Shown: piece after piece, positions 1-12,600 of the stretch
How positions within the stretch are numbered: the first letter of the stretch is position 1
Layout of the letters: every line of letters begins with the position of its first letter
NCBI GenBank assembly: GCA_963971285.1
Contig: OZ020246.1
Span: forward strand, 13,189,217-13,253,216
Direction: 5' to 3'
DNA length: 64,000 nucleotides
Origin: Astropecten irregularis
Lineage: Eukaryota > Echinodermata > Asteroidea > Paxillosida > Astropectinidae
Notes under the pieces: generated by a model
Databases searched by the model: none
What the model was told of the DNA's origin: nothing
Seen by the model: only the letters and a program-made list of their open reading frames with translations
Position numbers and translations under genes: made by a program

Positions 1-83
1 TCCAGTCGTGCCCACTGGCGGCAGCTATTAAGGTAAGTCGACACCCCTTGAGGCACTTGCCTTGAGAATGGCAGAGGATTGCA

Positions 84-390
84 ACCAAAGTATGATAGTA
101 CCTTTTAATGGACGTTAGGGAGGAAACAATGAATCCATTGGGCAGGATACATACCTCAAGATAAACATCAGGACCTGGATGCAACAGTTGATGTATCCTT
201 CAGTCTAGGCAGTTTGGTACATCTACCTGAGTCCAGAATTCTCCTGCAATAATTGTTAAGATAAAGTAATATGATTTTTAGTGTTTATTTTAGTGTAAGT
301 AGAAGGTTAAGTGAGCGGGCGAGCTATCTTAACAAATAGGAACCAGCAGTCATTATGCAAATTTAGGGTGTGCCTTTTATTCCTCATCAT
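84..390. repeat. Satellite spacer unit (first of eleven copies)
   Basis: A non-monomer block of about 307 bp interrupts the array. Full copies start at 84, 1547, 2534, 3525, 4795, 5877, 10330, 11413 and 12961. Two copies (8160-8339, 9368-9547) lack the first ~125 bp. It begins CCAAAGTATGATAGTACCTT, the terminal sequence of the MITE family seen at 17876, 20019 and elsewhere. It sits inside a monomer: the left flank ends GATTGCAA and the right flank resumes with GATCGCAA, an 8-bp duplication with one mismatch. That is what insertion of a mobile element into one ancestral monomer would leave. I see no clear terminal inverted repeat, and its coding content is not recognisable. Confidence 0.85.
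155..243 (-). other. Exon-like segment inside the satellite spacer
   Basis: On the minus strand this 89-bp piece is preceded by AATTATTGCAG and followed by GTATGT, a plausible acceptor and donor pair. The pair is kept in the other full spacer copies. One frame is open across most of it but meets a stop near the donor, and I recognise no protein. It may be a captured host exon or coincidence. Confidence 0.25.
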
Positions 391-3300
391 CTGATCGCAA
401 AGGACCGAAAGCTTCACAATCATGCCCACTGCCAGCAGCTAAAAAAGAAGTCGACCCCCTTGAGGCACGAGCCTTAAGAACGGCAGCGGATCGCAAAAGA
501 CCGCGAGCTTCACGATTGTGCCCAATGCCGGCAGCTATTAAGGGAATTTGACCCCTTGAGGCACGTGCCTTGAGAACGGCAGTGGATCGCAAAGACCGTG
601 AGCTTCATGATTGTGCCCACTGCCGGCAGCTATTAAGGGAAGTCGACCCCCTTGAGGCACAAGCATTGAGAACGGCAGCGGATCGCAAAAAGACAGTGAT
701 CATGCCCAATGCCGGCAGCTATTAAGGGAATTTGACCCCTTGAGGCACGTGCCTTGAGAACGGCAGTGGATCGCAAAGACCGTGAGCTTCATGATTGTGC
801 CCACTGCCGGCAGCTATTAAGGGAAGTCGACACCCCTTGAGGCACATGCCTTGAGAACGGCAGCGGATCGCAAAGACCGTGAGCTTCACGATCATGCCCA
901 CTGCCGGCAGCTATTATGGGAAGTCGACCCCTTGAGGCACGAGCCTTGAGAACGGCAACGGATCGCAAAGGACCGTGAGTTTCATTATCTTGCCCACTGC
1001 CGGCAGCTATAAAGGGAAGTCGATTCCCTTGAGGCGTGTGCCCTGAGAACGGCAGCAGATCGCAATGACCGTGAGCTTCAGGATTGTGCCCACTGCCGGC
1101 AGCTATTAAGGAAAGTCGACTCCCTTGAGGCACGTGCCTTGAGAACGGCGGCGGATCGCAAAGACCGTGAGCTTCACGATCATGCCCAATTCCGGCAGCT
1201 ATTATGGGAAGTCGACCCCTTGAGGCACGAGCCTTGAGAACGGCAACGGATCGCAAAGGACCGTGAGTTTCATTATCTTGCCCACTGCCGGCAGCTATAA
1301 AGGGAACTCGATTCCCTTGAGGCGCGTGCCCTGAGAACGGCAACAGATCGCAACGGACCGTGAGCTTCACAATCATGCCCAATGCCAGCAGCTATAAGGG
1401 AAGTTCACCCCCATGAGGCAAGAGCCTTGAGAAGGGCAGCGGATCAAAAAGGACCGTGAACTTCACGATCGTGCCCACTGGCGGCAGCTATTAAGGGAAG
1501 TCGACAACCCTTGAGGCACTTGCCTTGAGAACGGCAGAGGATTGCAACCAAAGTATGATAGTACCTTTTAATGGACGTTAGGGAGGAAACAATGAATCCA
1601 TTGGGCAGGATACATACCTCAAGATAAACATCAGGACCTGGATGCAACAGTTGATGTATCCTTCAGTCTAGGCAGTTTGGTACATCTTCCTGAGTCCAGA
1701 ATTCTCCTGCAATAATTGTTAAGATAAAGTAATATGATTTTTAGTGTTTATTTTAGTGTAAGTAGAAGTTTAATTGAGAGGGCGAGCTATCTAAACAAAT
1801 AGGAACCAGCAGGTATTATGCAAATTTAGGGTGTGCCTTTTATTCCTCATCATCTGATCGCAAAGGACCGAAAGCTTCACAATCATGCCCACTGCCTGCA
1901 GCTATAAAAAGAAGTCGAACCCCTTGAGGCACGAGCCTTGAGAACGGCAGCGGATCGCAAAAAGACAGTGATCATGCCCATTGCCGGGAGCTATAAAGGG
2001 AAGCTGACACCCCTTGAGGCACGTGCCTTGAGAACGGCAGCGGATCGCAAAAAGACCGCGAGCTTCACGATCGTGCCCACTGCCGGCAGCTATTAAGGGA
2101 AGTCGACCCCTTGAGGCATGAGCCTTGAGAACAGTAGCGGATCGCAAAGACCGTGAGCTTCACGATCATGCCCACTGCCGGCAGCTATAAAAAGAAGTCG
2201 ATTCACTTGAGGCGTGTACCCTGAGAACGGCAACGGACCGCAAAGGACCGTGAGTTTCATGATCTTGCCCACTGCCGGCAGCTATAAAGGGAACTCAATT
2301 CCCTTGAGGCGCGTGCCCTGAGAACGGCAGCGGATCGCAACGGACCGTGAGCTTCACAATCATGCCCAATGCCAGCAGCTATAAGAGAAGTTCACCCTTT
2401 TGAGGCAAGAGCCTTGAGAAGGGCAGCGGATCAAAAAGGACCGTGAGCTTCACGTTCGTGCCCACTGGCGGCAGCTATTAAGGGAAGTCTACACCCCTTG
2501 AGGCAATTGCCTGGAGAACGGCAGAGGATTGCAACCAAAGTATGATAGTACCTTTTAATGGACGTTAGGGAGGAAACAATGAATTCATTGGGCAGGATAC
2601 ATACCTCAAGATAAACATCAGGACCTGGATGCAACAGTTGATGTATCCTTCAGTCTAGGCAGTTTGGTACATCTTCCTGAGTCCAGAATTCTCCTGCAAT
2701 AATTGTTAAGATAAAGTAATATGATTTTTAGTGTTTAATTTAGTGTAAGTAGAAGGTTAAGTGAGCGGGCGAGCTATCTAAACAAATAGGAACCAGCAGT
2801 CATTATGCAAATTTAGGGTGTGCCTTTTATTCCTCATCATCTGATCGCAAAGGACCGAAAGCTTCACAATCATGCCCACTGCCAACAGCTATAAAAAGAA
2901 GTTGACCCCCTTGAGGCACGAGCCTTGAGAACGACAGCGGATCATAAAAGACCTTGAGCTTCACGATCATGCCCACTGCCGGCAGCTATAAAGGGAAGTC
3001 GATTCCCTTGAGGCGTGTACCCTGAGAACGGCAGCGGATCGCAATGACCGTGAGCTTCAGGATTGTGCCCACTGCCGGCAGCTATTAAGGAAAATCGACT
3101 CCCTTGAGGCACGTGCCTTGAGAACGGCGGCGGATCGCAAAGACCGTGAGCTTCAAGATCATGCCCAATTCCGGCAGCTATTATGGGAAGTCGACCCCTT
3201 CAGGCACGAGCCTTGAGAACGGCAACGGAACGCAAAGGACCGTGAGTTTCATGATCTTGCCCACTGCCGGCAGCTATAAAGGGAACTCGATTCCCTGGTG

Positions 3301-6300
3301 GCGCGTGCCCTGAGAACGGCAGCGGATCGCAACGGACCGTGAGCTTCACAATCATGCCCAATGCCAGCAGCTATAAGGGAAGTTCACCCCCTTGAGGCAA
3401 GAGCCTTGAGAAGGGCAGCGGATCAAAAAGGACCGTGAGCTTCCAGTCGTGCCCACTGGCGGCAGCTATTAAGGTAAGTCGACACCCCTTGAGGCACTTG
3501 CCTTGAGAATGGCAGAGGATTGCAACCAAAGTATGATAGTACCTTTTAATGGACGTTAGGGAGGAAACAATGAATCCATTGGGCAGGATACATACCTCAA
3601 GATAAACATCAGGACCTGGATGCAACAGTTGATGTATCCTTCAGTCTAGGCAGTTTGGTACATCTACCTGAGTCCAGAATTCTCCTGCAATAATTGTTAA
3701 GATAAAGTAATATGATTTTTAGTGTTTATTTTAGTGTAAGTAGAAGGTTAAGTGAGCGGGCGAGCTATCTTAACAAATAGGAACCAGCAGTCATTATGCA
3801 AATTTAGGGTGTGCCTTTTATTCCTCATCATCTGATCGCAAAGGACCGAAAGCTTCACAATCATGCCCACTGCCAGCAGCTAAAAAAGAAGTCGACCCCC
3901 TTGAGGCACGAGCCTTAAGAACGGCAGCGGATCGCAAAAGACCGCGAGCTTCACGATTGTGCCCAATGCCGGCAGCTATTAAGGGAATTTGACCCCTTGA
4001 GGCACGTGCCTTGAGAACGGCAGTGGATCGCAAAGACCGTGAGCTTCATGATTGTGCCCACTGCCGGCAGCTATTAAGGGAAGTCGACCCCCTTGAGGCA
4101 CAAGCATTGAGAACGGCAGCGGATCGCAAAAAGACAGTGATCATGCCCAATGCCGGCAGCTATTAAGGGAATTTGACCCCTTGAGGCACGTGCCTTGAGA
4201 ACGGCAGCGGATCGCAAAGACCGTGAGCTTCACGATCATGCCCACTGCCGGCAGCTATAAAGGGAAGTCGATTCCCTTGAGGCGTGTGCCCTGAGAACGG
4301 CAGCAGATCGCAATGACCGTGAGCTTCAGGATTGTGCCCACTGCCGGCAGCTATTAAGGAAAGTCGACTCCCTTGAGGCACGTGCCTTGAGAACGGCGGC
4401 GGATCGCAAAGACCGTGAGCTTCACGATCATGCCCAATTCCGGCAGCTATTATGGGAAGTCGACCCCTTGAGGCACGAGCCTTGAGAACGGCAACGGATC
4501 GCAAAGGACCGTGAGTTTCATTATCTTGCCCACTGCCGGCAGCTATAAAGGGAACTCGATTCCCTTGAGGCGCGTGCCCTGAGAACGGCAACAGATCGCA
4601 ACGGACCGTGAGCTTCACAATCATGCCCAATGCCAGCAGCTATAAGGGAAGTTCACCCCCATGAGGCAAGAGCCTTGAGAAGGGCAGCGGATCAAAAAGG
4701 ACCGTGAACTTCACGATCGTGCCCACTGGCGGCAGCTATTAAGGGAAGTCGACAACCCTTGAGGCACTTGCCTTGAGAACGGCAGAGGATTGCAACCAAA
4801 GTATGATAGTACCTTTTAATGGACGTTAGGGAGGAAACAATGAATCCATTGGGCAGGATACATACCTCAAGATAAACATCAGGACCTGGATGCAACAGTT
4901 GATGTATCCTTCAGTCTAGGCAGTTTGGTACATCTTCCTGAGTCCAGAATTCTCCTGCAATAATTGTTAAGATAAAGTAATATGATTTTTAGTGTTTATT
5001 TTAGTGTAAGTAGAAGTTTAATTGAGAGGGCGAGCTATCTAAACAAATAGGAACCAGCAGGTATTATGCAAATTTAGGGTGTGCCTTTTATTCCTCATCA
5101 TCTGATCGCAAAGGACCGAAAGCTTCACAATCATGCCCACTGCCTGCAGCTATAAAAAGAAGTCGAACCCCTTGAGGCACGAGCCTTGAGAACGGCAGCG
5201 GATCGCAAAAAGACAGTGATCATGCCCATTGCCGGGAGCTATAAAGGGAAGCTGACACCCCTTGAGGCACGTGCCTTGAGAACGGCAGTGGATCGCAAAG
5301 ACCGTGAGCTTCACGATCGTGCCCACTGCCGGCAGCTATTAAGGGAAGTCGACCCCCTCGGAGGCACAAGCCTTGAGAACGGCAGCGGATCGCAAAAAGA
5401 CCGCGAGCTTCACGATTGTGCCCAATGCCGGCAGCTATTAAGGGAATTTGACCCCTTGAGGCACGAGCCTTGAGAATGGCAGTGGATCGCAAAGACCGCG
5501 AGCTTCACGATTGTGCCCAATGCCGGCAGCTATTAAGGGAATTTGACCCCTTGAGGCACAAGCCTTGAGAACGGCAGTGGATCGCAAAGACCGTGAGCTT
5601 CACGATCGTGCCCACTGCCGGCAGCTATTAAGGGAAGTCGACCCCCTTGAGGCACGTGCCTTGAGAACAGCAGCGGATCGCAAAGGACCGTGAGCTTCAC
5701 AATCATGCCCACTGCCAGCAGCTATAAGGGAAGTTCACCCCCTTGAGGCAAGAGCCTTGAGAAGGGCAGCGGATCAAAAAGGACCGTGAGCTTCACGATC
5801 GTGCCCACTGGCGGCAGCTATTAAGGGAAGTCGACACCCCTTGAGGCACTTGCCTTGAGAATGGCAGAGGATTGCAACCAAAGTATGATAGTACCTTTTA
5901 ATGGACGTTAGGGAGGAAACAATGAATCCATTGGGCAGGATAAATACCTCAAGATAAACATCAGGACCTGGATGCAACAGTTGATGTATCCTTCAGTCTA
6001 GGCAGTTTGGTACATCTACCTGAGTCCAGAATTCTCCTGCAATAATTGATAAGATAAAGTAATATGATTTTTAGTGTTTATTTTAGTGTAAGTAGAAGGT
6101 TAAGTGAGCGGGCGAGCTATCTAAACAAATAGGAACCAGCAGTCATTATGCAAATTTAGGGTGTGCCTTTTATTCCTCATCATCTGATCGCAAAGGACCG
6201 AAAGCTTCACAATCATGCCCACTGCCAGCAGCTAAAAAAGAAGTCGACCCCCTTGAGGCACGAGCCTTTAGAACGGCAGCAGATCGCAAAAATACAGTGA

Positions 6301-7479
6301 TCATGCCCATTGCTGGGAGCTATAAAGGGAAGTCGACACCCCTTGAGGCACGTGCCTTGAGAACGGCAGCGGATCGCAAAGACTGTGAGCTTCACGATCA
6401 TGCCCACTGCCGGCAGCTATAAAGGGAAGTCGATTCCCTTGAGGCGTGTGCCCTGAGAACGGCAGCGGATCGCAATGACCGTGAGCTTCAGGATTGTGCC
6501 CACTGCCGGCAGCTATTAAGGAAAGTCGACTCCCTTGAGGCACATTCCTTGAGAACGGCGGCGGATCGCAAAGACCGTGAGCTTCAAGATCATGCCCAAT
6601 TCCGGCAGCTATTATGGGAAGTCAACCCCTTGAGGCACGAGCCTTGAGAACGGCAACGGATCGCAAAGGACCGTGAGCTTCACAATCATGCCCACTGCCG
6701 GCAGCTATAAAGGGAAGTCGATTCCCTTGAGGCGCGTGCCCTGAGAACGGCAGCGGATCCAAACAGACATTGAGCTTCACAATCATGCCCACTAGCAGCA
6801 GCTATTAAGGGAAGTCGACCCCCTTGAGGCACGTGCCTTGAGAACGGCAGCGGATCGCAAAGACCGTGAGCTTCACGATCATGCCCACTGCCGGCAGCTA
6901 TAAAGGTAAGTCGATTCCCTTGAGGCATGTGCCCTGAGAACGGCAGCGGATCGCAAAGACCGTGAGCTTCAGGATTGTGCCCACTGCCAGCAGCTATTAA
7001 GGGAAGTCGACCCCCTTGAGGCACAAGCCTTGAGAACGGCAGCGGATCGCAAAGACCGTGAGCTTCATGATTGTGCCCACTGCCGGCAGCTATTAAGGGA
7101 AGTCGACCCCCTTGAGGCACAAGCCTTGAGAACGGCAGCGGATCGCAAAAAGACAGTGATCATGCCCATTGCCGGGAGCTATAAAGGGAAGTCGACACCC
7201 CTTGAGGCACGTTCCTTGAGAACGGCAGCGGATCGCAAAGACCGTGAGCTTCACGATCGTGCCCACTGCCGGCAGCTATTAAGGGAAGTCGACCCCCTCG
7301 GAGGCACAAGCCTTGAGAACGGCAGCGGATCGCAAAAAGACCGCGAGCTTCACGATTGTGCCCAATGCCGGCAGCTATTAAGGGAATTTGACCCCTTGAG
7401 GCACGAGCCTTGAGAATGGCAGTGGATCGCAAAGACCGCGAGCTTCACGATTGTGCCCAATGCCGGCAGCTATTAAGGG

Positions 7480-9610
7480 AATTTGACCCCTTGAGGCACA
7501 AGCCTTGAGAACGGCAGTGGATCGCAAAGACCGTGAGCTTCACGATCGTGCCCACTGCCGGCAGCTATAAAGGGAAGTCGATTCCCTTGAGGCGTGTGCC
7601 CTGAGAACGGCAGCGGATCGCAATGACCGTGAGCTTCAGGATTGTGCCCACTGCTGGCAGCTATTAAGGAAAGTCGACTCCCTTGAGGCACGTGCCTTGA
7701 GAACGGCGGCGGATCGCAAAGACCGTGAGCATCACGATCATGCTCAATTCCGGCAGCTATTATGGGAAGTCGACCCCTTGAGGCACGAGCCTTGAGAACG
7801 GCAATGGATCGCAAAGGACCGTGAGTTTCATGATCTTGCCCACTGCCGGCAACTATAAAGGGAACTCGATTCCCTTGAGGCGCGTGCCCTGAGAACGGCA
7901 GCGGATCGCAACGGACCGTGAGCTTCACGATCATGCTCAATTCCGGCAGCTATTATGGGAAGTCGACCCCTTGAGGCACGAGCCTTGAGAACGGCAATGG
8001 ATCGCAAAGGACCGTGAGTTTCATGATCTTGCCCACTGCCGGCAACTATAAAGGGAACTCGATTCCCTTGAGGCGCGTGCCCTGAGAACGGCAGCGGATC
8101 GCAACGGACCGTGAGCTTCACAATCATGCCCAATGCCAGCAGCTATAAGGGAAGTTCAAAGTTTGGTACATCTTCCTGAGTCCAGAATTCTCCTGCAATA
8201 ATTGTTAAGATAAAGTAATATGATTTTTAGTGTTTATTTTAGTGTAAGTGGAAGGTTAAGTGAGCGGGCGAGCTATCTAAACAAATAGGAACCAGCAGTC
8301 ATTATGCAAATTTAGGGTGTGCCTTTTATTCCTCATCATCTGATCGCAAAGGACCGAAAGCTTCACAATCATGCCCACTGCCAGCAGCTATAAAAAGAAG
8401 TCGACCCCCTTGAGGCACGAGCCTTGAGAACGGCAGCGGATCGCAAAAGACCGCGAGCTACACGATTGTGCCCCATGACGGCAGCTATTAAGGGAATTTG
8501 ACCCCCTTGAGGCACGTGCCTTGAGAACGGCAGTGGATCGCAAAGACCGTGAGCTTCACGATCGTGCCCACTGCCGGCAGCTATTATGGGAAGTCGACCC
8601 CCTTGAGGAACGAGCCTTGAGAACGGCAGCGGATCGCAATGACCGTGAGATTCTGGATTGTGCCCACTGCCGGCAGCTATAAAGGAAAGTCGACTACCTT
8701 GATGCACAAGCCTTGAGAACGGCAGTGGATCGCAAAGACCGTGAGCTTCACGATCGTGCCCACTGCCGGCAGCTATAAAGGGAAGTCGATTCCCTTGAGG
8801 CGTGTGCCCTGAGAACGGCAGCGGATCGCAATGACCGTGAGCTTCAGGATTGTGCCCACTGCTGGCAGCTATTAAGGAAAGTCGACTCCCTTGAGGCACG
8901 TGCCTTGAGAACGGCGGCGGATCGCAAAGACCGTGAGCATCACGATCATGCTCAATTCCGGCAGCTATTATGGGAAGTCGACCCCTTGAGGCACGAGCCT
9001 TGAGAACGGCAATGGATCGCAAAGGACCGTGAGTTTCATGATCTTGCCCACTGCCGGCAACTATAAAGGGAACTCGATTCCCTTGAGGCGCGTGCCCTGA
9101 GAACGGCAGCGGATCGCAACGGACCGTGAGCTTCACGATCATGCTCAATTCCGGCAGCTATTATGGGAAGTCGACCCCTTGAGGCACGAGCCTTGAGAAC
9201 GGCAATGGATCGCAAAGGACCGTGAGTTTCATGATCTTGCCCACTGCCGGCAACTATAAAGGGAACTCGATTCCCTTGAGGCGCGTGCCCTGAGAACGGC
9301 AGCGGATCGCAACGGACCGTGAGCTTCACAATCATGCCCAATGCCAGCAGCTATAAGGGAAGTTCAAAGTTTGGTACATCTTCCTGAGTCCAGAATTCTC
9401 CTGCAATAATTGTTAAGATAAAGTAATATGATTTTTAGTGTTTATTTTAGTGTAAGTGGAAGGTTAAGTGAGCGGGCGAGCTATCTAAACAAATAGGAAC
9501 CAGCAGTCATTATGCAAATTTAGGGTGTGCCTTTTATTCCTCATCATCTGATCGCAAAGGACCGAAAGCTTCACAATCATGCCCACTGCCAGCAGCTATA
9601 AAAAGAAGTC
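7480..9610. repeat. 1208-bp tandem duplication within the satellite
   Basis: Sequence around 7560-8650 recurs 1208 bp downstream (8765-9860). Both copies include the truncated spacer with the identical junction GTTCAAAGTTTGG at 8155 and 9363. Identical truncation points show that one truncated unit was duplicated as a block, not deleted twice. Confidence 0.8.
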
Positions 9611-12600
9611 GACCCCCTTGAGGCACGAGCCTTGAGAACGGCAGCGGATCGCAAAAGACCGCGAGCTACACGATTGTGCCCCATGACGGCAGCTATTAAG
9701 GGAATTTGACCCCCTTGAGGCACGTGCCTTGAGAACGGCAGTGGATCGCAAAGACCGTGAGCTTCACGATCGTGCCCACTGCCGGCAGCTATTATGGGAA
9801 GTCGACCCCCTTGAGGAACGAGCCTTGAGAACGGCAGCGGATCGCAATGACCGTGAGATTCTGGATTGTGCCCACTGCCGGCAGCTATAAAGGAAAGTCG
9901 ACTACCTTGAGGCACGTGCCTTGAGAACGTCGGCGGATCGCAAAGAACGTGAGCTTCACGATCATGCCCAATTCCGGCAGCTATTATGGGAAGTCGACCC
10001 CTTGAGGCACGAGCCTTGAGAACGGCAACGGATCGCAAAGGACCGTGAGTTTCATGATCTTGCCCACTGCCGGCAGCTATAAAGGGAACTCGATTCCCTT
10101 GAGGCGCGTGCCCTGAGAACGGCAGCGGATCGCAACGGACCGTGAGCTTCACAATCATGCCCAATGCCAGCAGCTATAAGGGAAGTTCACCCCCTTGAGG
10201 CAAGAGCCTTGAGAAGGGCAGCGTATCAAAAAAGGATCGTGAGCTTCACGATCGTGCCCACTGGTGGCACCTATTAAGGGAAGTCGACACCCCTTGAGGC
10301 ACTTGCCTTGAAAACGGCAGAGGATTGCAACCAAAGTATGACAGTACCTTTTAATGGACGTTAGGGAGGAAACAATGAATCCATTGGGCAGGATACATAC
10401 CTCAAGATAAACATCACGACCTGGATGCAACAGTTGATGTATCCTTCAGTCTAGGCAGTTTGGTACATCTTCCTGAGTCCAGAATTCTCCTGCAATAATT
10501 GTTAAGATAAGGTAATATGATTTTTAGTGTTTATTTTAGTGTAAGTAGTAGGTTAAGTGAGCGGGCAAGCTATCTAAACAAATAGGAACCAGCAGTCATT
10601 ATGCAAATTGAGGGTGTGCCTTTTATTCCTCATCATCTGATCGCAAAGGACCGCAAGCTTCACAATCATGCCCACTGCCAGCAGCTATAATAAGAAGTCG
10701 ACCCCCTTGAGGCACGAGCCTTGAGAACGGCAGCGGATCGCAAAAAGACAGTGATCATGCCCATTGCCGGGAGCTATAAAGGGAAGTCGACACCACTTGA
10801 GGCACGTGCCTTGAGAACGGTAGCGGATCGCAAAAAGACCGTGAGCTTCACGATCATGCCCACTGCCGGCAGCTATAAAGGGAAGTCGATTCCCTTGAGG
10901 CGTGTACCCTGACAACGGCAGCAGATCGCAATGACCGTGAGCTTCAGGATTGTGCCCACTGCCGGCAGCTATTAAGGAAAGTCGACTCCCTTGAGGCACG
11001 TGCCTTGAGAACGGCGGCGGATCGCAAAGACCGTGAGCTTCACGATCATGCCCAATTCCGGCAGCTATTATGGGAAGTCGACCCCTTGAGGCACGAGCCT
11101 TGAGAACGGCAACGGATCGCAAAGGACCGTGAGTTTCATGATCTTGCCCACTGCTGGCAGCTATAAAGGGAACTCAATTCCCTTGAGGCGCGTGCCCTGA
11201 GAACGGCAGCGGATCACAACGGACCGTGAGCTTCACAATCATGCCCAATGCCAGCAGCTATAAGGGAAGATCACCCCCATGAGGCAAGAGCCTTGAGAAG
11301 GGCAGCGGATCAAAAAGGACCGTGAGCTTCACGATCGTGCCCACTGGCGGCAGCTATTAAGGGAAGTCGACAACCCTTGAGGCACTTGCCTTGAGATTGG
11401 CAGAGGATTGCAACCAAAGTATGATAGTACCTTTTAATGGACGTTAGGGAGGAAACAATGAATCCATTGGGCAGGATACATACCTCAAGATAAACATCAG
11501 GACCTGGATGCAACAGTTGATGTATCCTTCAGTCTAGGCAGTTTGGTACATCTTCCTGAGTCCAGAATTCTCCTGCAATAATTGTTAAGATAAAGTAATA
11601 TGATTTTTAGTGTTTAATTTAGTGTAAGTAGAAGGTTAAGTGAGCGGGCGAGCTATCTAAACAAATAGGAACCAGCAGTCATTATGCAAATTTATTCCTC
11701 ATCATCTGATCGCAAAGGACCGAAAGCTTCACAATCATGCCCACTGCCAGCAGCTATAAAAAGAAGTCGACCCCCTTGAGGCACGAGCCTTGAGAATGGC
11801 AGCGGATCGCAAAAGACCGCGAGCTTCACGATTGTGCCCAATGCCGGCAGCTATTAAGGGAATTTGACCCCCTTGAGGCACGTGCCTTGAGAACGGCAGT
11901 GGATCGCAAAGACCGTGAGCTTCACGATCGTGCCCACTGCCGGCAGCTATTAAGGGAAGTCGACCCCCTTGAGGCACAAGCCTTGAGAACGGCAGCTGAT
12001 CGCAAAAAGACAGTGATCATGCCCATTGCCGGCAGCTATTAAGGGAAGGCGACCCCTTGAGGCACGAACCTTGAGAACGGCAGCGGATCGCAAAAAGACC
12101 GCGAGCTTCAGGATTGTGCCCAATGCCGGCAGCTATTAAGGGAAATTGACTCCCTTGATGCACGTGCCTTGAGAACGGCAGCAGATTGCAAAGACCGTGA
12201 GCTTCACGATCATGCCCACTGCTGGCAGCTTTAAAGGGAAGTCGATTCCCTTGAGGCACGTGCCTCGAGAACGGCGGCGGATCGCAAAGACTGTGAGCTT
12301 CACGATCATGCCCACTGCCGGCAGCTTTAAAGGGAAGTTGATTCCCTTGAGGCAAGTGCCTCGAGAACGGCGGCGAATCGCAAAGACCATGAGCTTCACG
12401 ATCATGCCCAATTCCGGCAGCTATTATGGGAAGTCGACCCCTTGAGGCACGAGCCTTGAGAACGGCAACGGATCGCAAAGGACCGTGAGCTTCACGATCA
12501 TACCCACTGCCGGCAGCTTTAAAGGGAAGTCGATTCCCTTGAGGCACGTGCCTCGAGAACGGCAGCGGATCGCAAAGACCGTGAGCTTCACGATCATGCC

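Larger units (their letters stand above)
1..2040. repeat. Recently duplicated satellite block (partner 3442-5290)
   Basis: Position 1 matches 3442 and the two stretches run base for base for about 780 bp, including the spacer. The second copy then lacks about 193 bp (two monomers) and the match resumes at a new offset (1441 pairs with 4689) through about 2040/5290. This is the signature of a recent ~2-kb duplication followed by unequal exchange. Confidence 0.8.
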
